Positions 1-7,932 of a DNA stretch of 64,000 nt are shown here, one piece after another (within the stretch, counting starts at the first letter, position 1; the number at the start of each line of letters is the position of its first letter). Source of the stretch: Paeniglutamicibacter antarcticus_C (lineage in GTDB: Bacteria; Actinomycetota; Actinomycetes; Actinomycetales; Micrococcaceae). The DNA is taken from contig NZ_BAABLK010000034.1 of the NCBI RefSeq assembly GCF_039544305.1, forward strand, positions 186,001-250,000, read 5' to 3'. Made by a program: the position numbers and the translations under genes. The notes beneath the pieces were generated by a model, which did no database searches, was not told the origin of the DNA, and saw nothing but the letters and a program-made list of their open reading frames with translations.

Positions 1-161
1 ATGCGGAATGCGGTTTCAAGCGAGGGTGAATATTTTCCGTGTTCGATGGCAATGACGGTCTGCCGTGTGACCCCGATCCGTGCGGCAAGTTCCGCTTGGG
101 TCATGTTCTCACTCGCACCCCTGAGTTCGCGCATGGAGTTGCCGATTTGTCCCCGGCTCAC
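1..161 (-). CDS. XRE-family HTH regulator, truncated by the window edge
   Basis: About 53 codons are visible and the 3' end lies outside the window. From the internal Met at 134 the protein reads MRELRGASENMTQAELAARI and continues through GVTRQTVIAIEHGKYSPSLE, a textbook helix-turn-helix of the short YgzD-like type (usually 65-75 residues). A GTG at 161 overlaps the TGA of the upstream membrane-protein gene in a GTGA arrangement, which suggests translational coupling; the ATG at 134 is the alternative start. Such small XRE proteins typically sit next to a membrane partner, as here, and are thought to regulate their own operon. Target unknown. Confidence 0.85.
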   Translation of the reverse strand, partial: MSRGQIGNSMRELRGASENMTQAELAARIGVTRQTVIAIEHGKYSPSLETAFR

Positions 162-595
162 CACGCCCGCACACCGCTTCGATAACCGCGCAGCTGCACT
201 ACGGCACCGACAATGACTGAGAGTCCCAATCCAGCAAAAATGGTCGAAGCGATCCAAAAGTGCTCGGTCTCGTTGAAAGCCAAGGACAACACTATCGCCG
301 AGGACAACAACAGGACTCGGAACTGGGCTTGGTCTGCGCGTCCAGTGATCTCCAGATCCCTCTCATCGGCCCCCACACCTTCACCACCACTGCTTTTCAG
401 CAAAACCGCCCGCATCACCCACACGGGAACAGCCATGACGAAAACGCACGCGAGCATCTGAAGCGAGTAGTTTTGCTCGCCCACGACGCTGCCGGCCACG
501 TTACAAAGCAGCACTACGGCGGCAAACGCCAGCATGCCAATTCCAGCGGAAACAACGGTCGTCCACGCCACTTTTTCTTCATCGGCCATGCTCAT
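158..595 (-). CDS. Four-helix membrane protein paired with XRE regulator
   Basis: The protein has 145 residues from the ATG at 595 (143 if the ATG at 589 is used). Longer upstream extension is rejected because it reads through an AT-rich leader. Four hydrophobic segments are visible: roughly residues 10-32, 42-60, 88-104 and 112-130. Between the second and third pair is a charged stretch with DERDLEITGRADQAQF, typical of small uncharacterised membrane proteins that travel with a YgzD-like HTH protein. The stop codon overlaps the start of the downstream regulator. An AT-rich TATTAT element at about 660-666 on the minus strand could be the -10 box. Function is not known; a role in membrane or stress sensing is only a guess from the family. 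Confidence 0.75.
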   Translation of the reverse strand: MSMADEEKVAWTTVVSAGIGMLAFAAVVLLCNVAGSVVGEQNYSLQMLACVFVMAVPVWVMRAVLLKSSGGEGVGADERDLEITGRADQAQFRVLLLSSAIVLSLAFNETEHFWIASTIFAGLGLSVIVGAVVQLRGYRSGVRAW

Positions 596-819
596 CAAAT
601 CCCAAAATGTAAAGAATACTTTACCTTGGAGTTTACCGATCGGACGGATGGATGGATGTAAATAATACTTGACATTCACGCGGTGGAAGGACCGCGTCGA
701 CACCCCGCGGATAGGTCCGCTTGGGCAGAAATCCCGGCACATCCCATCGCGAGTCAACGACGGCACATGTAGCTACATGTTCGTCCTCGCCGGAATCCGC
801 GAAAAATTCCGCACGCAGA

Positions 820-850
820 AACGGCGTCCCGCCATGGCAGGGACGCCGTT
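820..850 (-). terminator. Hairpin terminator of the paaABCDE operon
   Basis: An 11-bp perfect inverted repeat (820-830 against 840-850, AACGGCGTCCC) is extended by an inner GCC/GGC pair. It lies 26 bases beyond the stop codon of the last gene of the operon. On the minus strand a run of five T (856-852) precedes the hairpin and only a short TCTGCG follows, so its efficiency is uncertain. Confidence 0.7.
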
Positions 851-876
851 CAAAAACACCAGCAGAGAGCGTCTGT

Positions 877-1656
877 CTAGCCCTTGAAGGTGGGCTTGCG
901 CTTTTCCTGGAATGCAAGGAAACCCTCGGCATAGTCCTCGGTAGCGCACAGATCGGCCTGCGCCTGGTTCTCGTCGGCCATCGACTCCCACAATCCCAGC
1001 CGGGCATCACGGATCTGGGCAACAAGTTCCTTCGAAGCGCGGAACGCCTCGGTGGCACCGGTGGCAACCTTGGCCACGATACGGCGCGTGTTCTCCAACA
1101 AGTCCTCGGCGTCCATGGCGCGGGAGAACAGGCCGGAGGCCACGGCGTCGGCACCGCTGATCAGCTCGGCGGTGTAAATCAAATCCAGTGTGCGGTGCGT
1201 TCCCAGCCGTTCGGTGAACAGCCAATGCCCTCCCGAATCCAAGGTCGCTCCAAGATTCGCAAAGGGCGAGCCGATCTTTGCATTCTCGGCGACGTAAACA
1301 ACGTCGGTGGCAATGGCCAGGCCCAGGCCCACTCCGAGGCAACCGCCCTGGACGGCGGCGAAGGTCGGCGCCGGGAAGGATGACATCTTGGCCAGCAATG
1401 GCTGCACCTTGCCCCCGAGGTAGCCCATGACATCGTCGTCGGCGGGAACAACACCGGAGATATCACGTCCGGCACAGAAACCGCGGCCTTCCCCACGCAG
1501 CAACAGCGCACGGACCTCGCCGCTCTCCACGCCTTCGGCAGCCTTGTCGTAGGCAGCTGAGATTTCCTCCAGCGCAGCCTCGTTCAGCGCGTTCATTTTT
1601 TCCGGGGCGTTGAGGACGATCTCGGCTACGCCATCGGAAATGCTCAGTTCGATCAT
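877..1656 (-). CDS. paaG: Enoyl-CoA hydratase/isomerase, PaaG-like epoxide isomerase candidate
   Basis: The protein has 259 residues starting at MIELSISDG, a crotonase-fold size. The oxyanion-hole segments are visible as RGFCAGRDISG and VQGGCLGVGLGLAIA. At the position of the second catalytic acid it has LGATLDSGG, matching the Asp-containing DSGG signature of PaaG (ring-1,2-epoxyphenylacetyl-CoA isomerase, which makes oxepin-CoA) rather than the Glu of ordinary hydratases. It is the last gene of the paaABCDE unit, 85 bases after paaE, and is followed by a terminator. The longer open frame upstream of 1656 is an overlap with paaE and is not used. Family assignment is sure; the PaaG role rests on the DSGG motif and context. 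Confidence 0.8.
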   Translation of the reverse strand: MIELSISDGVAEIVLNAPEKMNALNEAALEEISAAYDKAAEGVESGEVRALLLRGEGRGFCAGRDISGVVPADDDVMGYLGGKVQPLLAKMSSFPAPTFAAVQGGCLGVGLGLAIATDVVYVAENAKIGSPFANLGATLDSGGHWLFTERLGTHRTLDLIYTAELISGADAVASGLFSRAMDAEDLLENTRRIVAKVATGATEAFRASKELVAQIRDARLGLWESMADENQAQADLCATEDYAEGFLAFQEKRKPTFKG

Positions 1657-1741
1657 TTTGGTCCGTTCACTCAGGTTTTGCGGGACATATGCCAAGGATC
1701 CACCGGCAGCAGCCGATGGATCCTTGCCTTGGAGATAGTGC

Positions 1742-2938
1742 CTAGGCGTCGTAGTCGACCGAGACGCGCGCGGTGGTGGGGCGCGACTGGCAGGTGAGCA
1801 CGTACCCCTTTTCAATTTCGTCCGGTTCCAGAGCGTAGTTCTCCTCCATCTCCACCGCACCTTCGATGACCTTGGCGCGGCAGGTGCCACACACTCCGCC
1901 TGCACAGGCGAAGGGAACATCCGGCCTAACCCGCAGTGCGGCGTTCAGGACGGTTTCGCGTGCGTTCACCGGGCTCTTGACCTCGCCTTGGAGGCCATCG
2001 AGCTTGAACTCGATCTGGTAGGTCTCATCGGACTCGTCGATGATGACGGGGCGTCCGATGTTGCCTTCGGGCCGATTGGGCTCACCGGTGGTGAACAGCT
2101 CGAAGCGGACCTTCTCCGGCGGAACCCCCTGGGCCGAGAGGTTATCGCGTACCAGCTGGACCAGTTCGAAGGGGCCGCAAAGGAACCATTCATCGACCTG
2201 GTCGGTGCGGATGATCGAGCCCAAGATCTTGCTCAGCTTCTCCGCGTCGATGCGTCCCGAGAGTAGCGGGGAGATCCGCTGTTCGCGCGAAAGCACGTGG
2301 TGCAGGGCAAAGCGTGCGGGATAGCGGTCCTTCAGGTCCGCGAGTTCCTCCAGGAACATCACGTCCATGGCTGCCTTGTTCGCGTAGATGAGGTCGAAGT
2401 GTACGTGGTCGTTGGCTGCCAGCACGGTACGGGCAATCGCCATCACCGGGGTGATGCCCGATCCGGCGGCCACGGCCACGAAGGTGTCCTCGTTTTCCAC
2501 GTCGATCGACTCGGGATCGTTCATCCCGGTCATCTTGTGCTTGGAAATGAACCCGCCCGTGGGGCTCATGACATCCATGGTGTCCCCTGCCACCAGGGAC
2601 TCGTTGGCCCAGGTGGAGAAGATGCCGCCGATGTCTCGCTTGATGGCCACGTGGATGGCCCCGGGGCTCGGCTCGGCACAAATCGAGTAGCTGCGGCGCA
2701 GCTCCACGACGTTGCCCTCGGCGTCCTCGAGTTCCTTGCGCAGGGCAACGTACTGTCCCGGCAGGTAGTCATATTGGCCCTGCAACTCCTCGGGGACCGC
2801 GAAGGTCACCTCGATGGCGTGGGCGGTGAGCCGTCGGACCTCGGCGACCGTGAGGGTGTGGAAGGTTGTCCGGCGCCGTCCCGGTACTTCGGCGTCAACG
2901 TCTTCGTTGTCGGGCAAAGCGGCAGTCGTGTCTGTCAT
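1742..2938 (-). CDS. paaE: Phenylacetyl-CoA epoxidase reductase subunit PaaE
   Basis: The protein has 398 residues. The N-terminal two thirds form a ferredoxin-NADP reductase module: the FAD-binding RRSYSICAEP and the nucleotide-binding VAAGSGITPVMAI are visible. The C-terminal plant-type 2Fe-2S domain carries CAGGVCGTCRAKV and a later Cys in LTCQSRP. PaaE passes electrons from NADPH to the di-iron centre of PaaAC. The ATG at 2938 overlaps the paaD stop by four bases (ATGA), which fixes the start against the much longer open frame. It is part of the minus-strand paaABCDE operon. Confidence 0.96.
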   Translation of the reverse strand: MTDTTAALPDNEDVDAEVPGRRRTTFHTLTVAEVRRLTAHAIEVTFAVPEELQGQYDYLPGQYVALRKELEDAEGNVVELRRSYSICAEPSPGAIHVAIKRDIGGIFSTWANESLVAGDTMDVMSPTGGFISKHKMTGMNDPESIDVENEDTFVAVAAGSGITPVMAIARTVLAANDHVHFDLIYANKAAMDVMFLEELADLKDRYPARFALHHVLSREQRISPLLSGRIDAEKLSKILGSIIRTDQVDEWFLCGPFELVQLVRDNLSAQGVPPEKVRFELFTTGEPNRPEGNIGRPVIIDESDETYQIEFKLDGLQGEVKSPVNARETVLNAALRVRPDVPFACAGGVCGTCRAKVIEGAVEMEENYALEPDEIEKGYVLTCQSRPTTARVSVDYDA

Positions 2939-3420
2939 GAGAGCACCTTGAAGTAGTCGAAGGGTTCCAGGCAGTCCTTGCATTGGTACATGGACTTGCA
3001 CGCCGTGGAACCGAAACGGGAGAGTTCTTTGGTATTCAGCGAATGGCACTGCGGGCATTTCACTGCCATGCCCAGGGTCACCGGACCGCGGTGTCCGGTG
3101 CCCGTGGGCGGGGCAATGCCATAGGCTTCCAGCTTGGTCTTGCCCGGCTCGGTTATCCAGTCGGTTGTCCAAGCCGGAGAGAGGACAAGGTTGACCCGGA
3201 CATTCTCGTATCCGGATTTCCTGAATTCGATTCCGAGGTCCTCGGTGATTGCATCCATCGCCGGGCAGCCGGAGTAGGTGGGGGTGATGGTGACAACCAC
3301 GGTGTCACCCTCCATTTCCACGTCGCGCAGGATCCCGAGGTCCGCGATGGTGAGTACCGGGATCTCGGGGTCGGTGACGCGCGAGGCAATCTCGCGGAGT
3401 TCGATGGCGGTGGCAATCAT
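2935..3420 (-). CDS. paaD: Epoxidase maturation protein PaaD
   Basis: The protein has 161 residues. Residues 5-90 form a MIP18/DUF59 domain (SRVTDPEIPVLTIADLGIL, then TPTYSGCPAMDAI with the conserved Cys). The C-terminus holds a zinc-ribbon-like pair, KCPQCHS and CKSMYQCKDC. PaaD is thought to help assemble the Fe-S cluster of PaaE rather than to catalyse the epoxidation. The start at 3420 is 17 bases after the paaC stop, and the stop overlaps paaE. A longer open frame up to 3999 is antisense-like overlap with paaC and is discarded. Confidence 0.95.
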   Translation of the reverse strand: MIATAIELREIASRVTDPEIPVLTIADLGILRDVEMEGDTVVVTITPTYSGCPAMDAITEDLGIEFRKSGYENVRVNLVLSPAWTTDWITEPGKTKLEAYGIAPPTGTGHRGPVTLGMAVKCPQCHSLNTKELSRFGSTACKSMYQCKDCLEPFDYFKVLS

Positions 3421-3437
3421 GTCGTTTTGTCCTTTGC

Positions 3438-4298
3438 TTACCAGGTGGCGCCAGGATGCTTGCGCGCCAGGACCTGCATCTCGGCCAAGATGAAGCCAAG
3501 ATGTTCGGAGTGCTCGCCGCGACGACCACGGGCCATCGCGAACGGAACGGTGGGGAGCTCGAGCTCGGCATCCTTCAACACCGAGGTGAATTCCTCTTCC
3601 CAAGCCGCATGCAACGAAGAAGGGGCTACGCCCACGTCGCCGAGCTGTGCGTGGAGTTCCTCGTCCTCGAAGATCTCCCCCACGTAGGGCCACAGGATGT
3701 CCAGCGCATGGCGCATGCGGCTGGCCGATTCCTCGGTGCCTAGGCCCAGTCGCAGGGTCCAGGCGATCGCGTGGTCGCGGTGGTAGTCGATTTCCTTGAC
3801 TGCCTTGGCACTGATCGCCGCGATCGTCTCGTCGCTCGAATCCAGCAGTGCGGTGTAGAGCAGGTGCTGGTAGATCGAGGTGATCAGCTGGCGCATGATG
3901 GTCACCCCGAAGTCCCCATTGGGCTGTTCGAAGATATGCAGCGAACGGAAGTCCTCTTCCTCGCGGAAGTAGGCCAAGTCGTCCTCGGTCTTGTCCCACG
4001 CCAAGGCGGCATAGGAAAGGAAGGAGCGGGCATGGCCCAACTGGTCCAGGGCAATATTGCCCAGGGCAATGTCTTCCTCGAGTTCGGGTCCGCGGGAAAT
4101 CCAGTGCGAGAGGCGCTGAGCCAGGATCAGGGCGTCATCGCCCAGTCGCATCGCGTACTGGGCAACCAGTTCGCTGGGCTTCCCCTGCTGGATGGCGATG
4201 TCCTCGGGGCGCAGTGCGTTGCCCGGGGTGACACGGGTTGCCGAGGCGGTGGAATCCCCGAAGCTGTCAAAGGTGTGGTCGGTCTTGTGTGCGCTCAC
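3438..4298 (-). CDS. paaC: Phenylacetyl-CoA epoxidase structural subunit PaaC
   Basis: The protein has 286 residues, against about 250 in enterobacterial PaaC. The extra length is a polar N-terminal extension of about 35 residues before LRPEDIAIQQGKPSELVAQY. The body is the ferritin-like helical fold of the family (GDDALILAQRLSHWISRGPE, EDIALGNIALDQLGHARSFL, EIDYHRDHAIAWTLRLGLGT). PaaC is the structural partner of catalytic PaaA. The start at 4298 overlaps paaB by four bases. An internal Met near the canonical start is absent, so the extension is probably genuine. Confidence 0.95.
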   Translation of the reverse strand: MSAHKTDHTFDSFGDSTASATRVTPGNALRPEDIAIQQGKPSELVAQYAMRLGDDALILAQRLSHWISRGPELEEDIALGNIALDQLGHARSFLSYAALAWDKTEDDLAYFREEEDFRSLHIFEQPNGDFGVTIMRQLITSIYQHLLYTALLDSSDETIAAISAKAVKEIDYHRDHAIAWTLRLGLGTEESASRMRHALDILWPYVGEIFEDEELHAQLGDVGVAPSSLHAAWEEEFTSVLKDAELELPTVPFAMARGRRGEHSEHLGFILAEMQVLARKHPGATW

Positions 4299-4588
4299 AG
4301 GTGCTTCACGCCCTCGCTCTTGACGTAGTAGGTCGCGTGCCGGTAGTCCTTGCCCTGCGGGGATTCAAAGTACATCCCCTTGGCATCGGGGTCCGAGGCG
4401 ATGATGTCGGTGCTTGCCACGACCCACAGGGAAATGCCTTCGTTGCGGCGTGTGTACAGGTCCCGTGCATTGCGCAGCGCCATCTCGGAATCCGGGGCGT
4501 GCAGCGAACCGGCGTGCACGTGCGAGAGCCCTCGGGAGGAACGAACGAATACTTCCCAGAGCGGCCAAGTGCCTTGTGTTTCGGTCAT
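4295..4588 (-). CDS. paaB: Phenylacetyl-CoA epoxidase subunit PaaB
   Basis: The protein has 97 residues, the normal PaaB length. Conserved features are the opening PLWEVFVRSSRGLSHVHAGS, the ARDLYTRRNEGISLWVV segment and the DYRHATYYVKSEGVKHL end. PaaB bridges the PaaAC heterodimers in the epoxidase complex. The gene begins three bases after paaA ends and overlaps paaC by four bases, a tight operon. Confidence 0.96.
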   Translation of the reverse strand: MTETQGTWPLWEVFVRSSRGLSHVHAGSLHAPDSEMALRNARDLYTRRNEGISLWVVASTDIIASDPDAKGMYFESPQGKDYRHATYYVKSEGVKHL

Positions 4589-4591
4589 AAC

Positions 4592-5590
4592 CTAAGCAAC
4601 CTCAGTCTTTCGAGCCATCTTTGCCGCGTATGCTGCGGCAGCTTCGCGCACCCAGGCGCCTTCGTTGTGTGCATCGCGGCGCCGCTGCAGGCGTTGGGCG
4701 TTGCAGGGTCCGGCGCCGGCAATGACTGCCTTGAACTCGACCCAATCCAGGTCCATGTGGATCCAGCTGCCGGACTTCTCATCGAAGCGCAGCTCGGGAT
4801 CCGGAAGCGTGAGGCCCAGGACCTTGACCTGCTCGGCGATCATGCCCACGAAGCGCTGGCGCAGTTCGTCGTTGGAGAAGCGCTTGATCTTCCACGCGGT
4901 GGACTGCGAGGAGTTCGGCGAATCCGAGTCCGGAGGACCGAACATCATCAGCGACGGGGCGTAGAAGCGGTTGACGGCGTCCTGCGCCATCTTCTTCTGG
5001 GCCTCGGTGCCGTTGGCCAGTTCCAGCAGGATCTCGAAGCCCTGGCGCTGGTGGAAGGATTCTTCCTTGCAGATGCGCACCATGGCACGGCCGTAGGGGC
5101 CGAAGGACGCACGGCACAGCGGAACCTGGTTGGCGATGGCTGCGCCATCGACCAGCCAGCCGATGGCACCCATGTCTGCCCAGGAGCGTGCCGGGTAGTT
5201 GAAGATCGAGGAGTACTTGGCCTTGCCGGACATCAACTGGTCGTTGAGCACGTCGCGGGGGGTGCCAAGGGTTTCGGTGCCCGAGTAGAGGTAGAGGCCG
5301 TGTCCGGCCTCGTCCTGCACCTTGGCCATCAAGATCGCCTTGCGCTTCAGCGACGGGGCCCTGGTGATCCAGTTCGCCTCGGGCTGCATCCCGATGATCT
5401 CGGAGTGCGCGTGCTGCGACATCTGCCGTGTCAGCGTCTTGCGGTATGCCTCGGGCATCCAGTCGCGCGGTTCGATGCGGGAATCGTCGGCAATGATCTG
5501 CTCGAATCGATCCTGTCCTGCTTGCTCCTCAGGAGAAAGAACTGCGGATAGCGATCCGCTGCCTTTTTGCTGTGCAGCCATAGTGCTCAC
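4592..5590 (-). CDS. paaA: Phenylacetyl-CoA epoxidase catalytic subunit PaaA
   Basis: The protein has 332 residues. The di-iron ligands are visible in two ExxH motifs, DEAGHG (E94, H97) and KEESFH (E177, H180). PaaA converts phenylacetyl-CoA to the ring-1,2-epoxide with O2 and electrons from PaaE. It is first in the operon. The start at 5590 is followed by a second in-frame ATG at 5581; both are close to the PaaR-type operator at 5613-5630, which would block transcription from this promoter. Confidence 0.97.
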   Translation of the reverse strand: MSTMAAQQKGSGSLSAVLSPEEQAGQDRFEQIIADDSRIEPRDWMPEAYRKTLTRQMSQHAHSEIIGMQPEANWITRAPSLKRKAILMAKVQDEAGHGLYLYSGTETLGTPRDVLNDQLMSGKAKYSSIFNYPARSWADMGAIGWLVDGAAIANQVPLCRASFGPYGRAMVRICKEESFHQRQGFEILLELANGTEAQKKMAQDAVNRFYAPSLMMFGPPDSDSPNSSQSTAWKIKRFSNDELRQRFVGMIAEQVKVLGLTLPDPELRFDEKSGSWIHMDLDWVEFKAVIAGAGPCNAQRLQRRRDAHNEGAWVREAAAAYAAKMARKTEVA

Positions 5591-6084
5591 CTCACTGTGA
5601 CAAAGAATTATTTACTGACCGTTCGTTCAGGATATGCGGACGCACACCTTTCCGTCAATCACCGCGCCCCCGTAAGTCGCCGTCCTGAGGACCGGGGATG
5701 CTGCGGCGCCACCGGTCCGGCAGGGTGCGGAACCACAAGCCGGCAGCCATTCTCGCTACCGAAATAAACCTGTTGCCACGGCCGTGCACCAATCCTTCCA
5801 AGCGCATTTTGTCGTTTCAGGGTCCATAGCACGCCATTCTCGCCTAATACCACCGGGAAGTCACCGGGCGACATTGAGCTCCGGCTGACATTCATCGTGA
5901 GTAACAAAAGCGGTGAAGCAACCCCGCACATGACGAAGAAAGTCCTGGCATGCCAGCGTGTGACTGCCCCGTGGAAACTGCCGCGCAAACAGACACAGAA
6001 TGGTTCATCCCCGGTGCCGGCCCCACGGGGTTCGGCCACCTGCTATTGACCGGCCGACGCCAATCCAGCATGGAGAACCAACGC
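5591..6084. other. Divergent intergenic region paaA / metN
   Basis: No supported gene is present in this stretch of 494 bases. It holds the paaA operator and promoter on the left and the metN leader on the right. A GC-rich imperfect hairpin (about 6013-6040, GGTGCCGG arm against CGGCCACC) lies shortly before the metN start. The stretch AGCGGTGAAGCAACCCC at about 5910-5926 loosely recalls part of an S-box aptamer, but the full core is not recognisable. Open frames on both strands here have no family resemblance. Confidence 0.5.
5613..5630. promoter_or_regulatory. PaaR-type operator upstream of paaA
   Basis: The site reads TACTGACCGTTCGTTCAG, an imperfect palindrome (TGACCG..CGTTCA). It differs by one base from the reverse complement of the site upstream of paaZ. 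It ends 23 bases before the paaA ATG, where a TetR repressor would overlap the promoter. Binding is inferred, not shown. Confidence 0.8.
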
Positions 6085-7125
6085 ATGATCAGCCTGAAGA
6101 ACCTCACCAAAGTTTATGGACAGGGGGAAGAGTCCATCAAGGTCCTGGACAACTTGGACATCGATGTCGCTGCCGGCGAGATCCTTGCCGTCGTGGGCCC
6201 TTCGGGGGCAGGGAAATCCACCCTGGCCCAGTGCATCAACCTGCTTGAGCGCCCCACTTCCGGACAAATCATCGTCAACGGCGAAGACCTGGCACGCCTG
6301 CCCGAACGTAAGCTGCGCGTCGCCCGTCGCCGCATCGGCACCATCTTCCAGTCAGCCAGCCTGCTCTCGCGGAGGACCGCGGCCGAGAACATTGCCCTGC
6401 CCCTGCAGTACCTTGGCGTGACGCCGGCCGAGACCAAGTCGCGGGTCGGCGAGCTGCTGGAACGAGAGGGACTCTCTCACCGGGCCACGCACTACCCCTT
6501 CGAACTTTCCGGCGGCCAGCTCCAACGCGTGGGCATTGCTCGCGCATTGGCCTTGCGCCCGGCGGTGTTGCTCTCCGACGAGGCGACCTCCGGGCTGGAT
6601 CCGGAGACCACCCGTTCGGTGGTCGCGCTGCTGCGCGAGCTGCGCGACGACTTGGACCTCGCGGTCGTATTCATCACCCATGAAATGGACACCGTGCTGC
6701 ATGTCGCTGATTCCGCGGCCCGGCTCCATGCAGGACGCATCGCCGAACAGGGTTCCTTGCTGGAGCTGCTCACCGACCACGACTCGGTCCTCGGCCGTGC
6801 ACTGCAGCCACGGCTCGCCTCGGCTCAGCCAGCGGACGGGACCCGCGCCTGGCAGGTGGGCTACGATTCACGATCCGTTCCCGCCGACTGGCTGCAACGC
6901 GTCTCGGCCGACCTGGGCGAGCCGGTTTCCCTGTTGGCGGCCACCATCCAAAGCATCAACGGAGCCAGCACCGGAAACGCCACCGTTGGACTCGGTGCTC
7001 CGGCACACCTGGCCGTGGCGGCCTTTGCCCGCCACGGCCTGCATGCAACACCCTTGGAAACAGGCATCGCCGACTTGGATCCCAAACCGGCTCTTCACGC
7101 ACAGGAGGAACTCCAATGGGCCTGA
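6085..7125 (+). CDS. metN: Methionine ABC importer ATPase MetN
   Basis: The protein has 346 residues. The start at 6085 (MISLKNLTKVYGQGEE) has GGAG nine bases upstream and fits the family better than the ATG at 6070. Walker A is GPSGAGKST (residues 38-46), the signature is LSGGQLQRVGIARAL, and Walker B is AVLLSDEATSGLD. The last 80 or so residues form the NIL domain that binds methionine and gives feedback inhibition. The stop overlaps metI by ten bases. The gene leads a metN-metI-metQ unit importing methionine. Confidence 0.93.
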   Translation: MISLKNLTKVYGQGEESIKVLDNLDIDVAAGEILAVVGPSGAGKSTLAQCINLLERPTSGQIIVNGEDLARLPERKLRVARRRIGTIFQSASLLSRRTAAENIALPLQYLGVTPAETKSRVGELLEREGLSHRATHYPFELSGGQLQRVGIARALALRPAVLLSDEATSGLDPETTRSVVALLRELRDDLDLAVVFITHEMDTVLHVADSAARLHAGRIAEQGSLLELLTDHDSVLGRALQPRLASAQPADGTRAWQVGYDSRSVPADWLQRVSADLGEPVSLLAATIQSINGASTGNATVGLGAPAHLAVAAFARHGLHATPLETGIADLDPKPALHAQEELQWA

Positions 7126-7835
7126 GCATTCCTTCCGCGGTGGCGATCCACACACTTGCCGACACTCCCCTGACCGAATTACCGGAGTTGCTTGTCCCGG
7201 CACTCGGCGAGACCCTGGCAATGGTCGGGATCGTCATGCTGATCGTGGTGGCTCTGGGCACCCCGATCGCGGTTGCCTTGCACAACATGGCACCGGGAGG
7301 ACTCTTCGAGCACGCTGGCACTTACACGGTGCTCAGCTGGATCGTGAACATCGGCCGGTCATTGCCGTTCCTGGTGCTGATGGCCGCGATCGTCCCGTTC
7401 ACCCGGTTCGTCACCGGCACCAACATCGGAATTTCCGCAGCGGTGGTTCCCATGACGCTGGCCGGGATCCCGTTCTTTGCCCGGCTGGTGGAGAACTGCC
7501 TGCGCGATGTCCCCCGTTCGGTGACCGCTGCGGCACGCGCTTCCGGAGGATCCCCGCTGCAGATCATCCGCACCGCGCAACTGGGAGAAGCAGTGCCGGC
7601 GATCCTGGGCGGGCTGACCATCAACACCATTGCCATGATCGAGTACTCAGCCATTGCCGGGACCATCGGTGCCGGCGGCATCGGTTATGTCGCCGTCACC
7701 TACGGCTACCAGCGTTTCGACCAGACCGTCATGCTCGCCACTGTTTTGCTGCTGATCGCGATGGTCACCGTTGTCCAGCTCACCGGCGACGCGCTGGTGC
7801 GCACAACGACGCCGCACCTGCGCCGCCGCGCCTAG
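7116..7835 (+). CDS. metI: Methionine ABC importer permease MetI
   Basis: The protein has 239 residues with about five membrane helices. The EAA-type loop that contacts the ATPase is visible in DVPRSVTAAARASGGSPLQI. The ends IEYSAIAGTIGAGGIGYVAV and YGYQRFDQTVM are diagnostic of MetI. An AGGAGG sequence inside the end of metN (7102-7107) serves as the ribosome binding site for the ATG at 7116. Confidence 0.94.
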   Translation: MGLSIPSAVAIHTLADTPLTELPELLVPALGETLAMVGIVMLIVVALGTPIAVALHNMAPGGLFEHAGTYTVLSWIVNIGRSLPFLVLMAAIVPFTRFVTGTNIGISAAVVPMTLAGIPFFARLVENCLRDVPRSVTAAARASGGSPLQIIRTAQLGEAVPAILGGLTINTIAMIEYSAIAGTIGAGGIGYVAVTYGYQRFDQTVMLATVLLLIAMVTVVQLTGDALVRTTTPHLRRRA

Positions 7836-7932
7836 GATCCTGTTCTTACCCGCCACCTGACCCGCACGTTTCCCGCATTGTTTTTCCGCGTTCCCCACCG
7901 CATCGCTGCCGACCGAAAGGCCACCCACCTTC

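Noticed and set aside
4238..5551. 437-codon plus-strand frame opposite paaA and paaB
   Set aside because: Shadow of the epoxidase genes, no motif.
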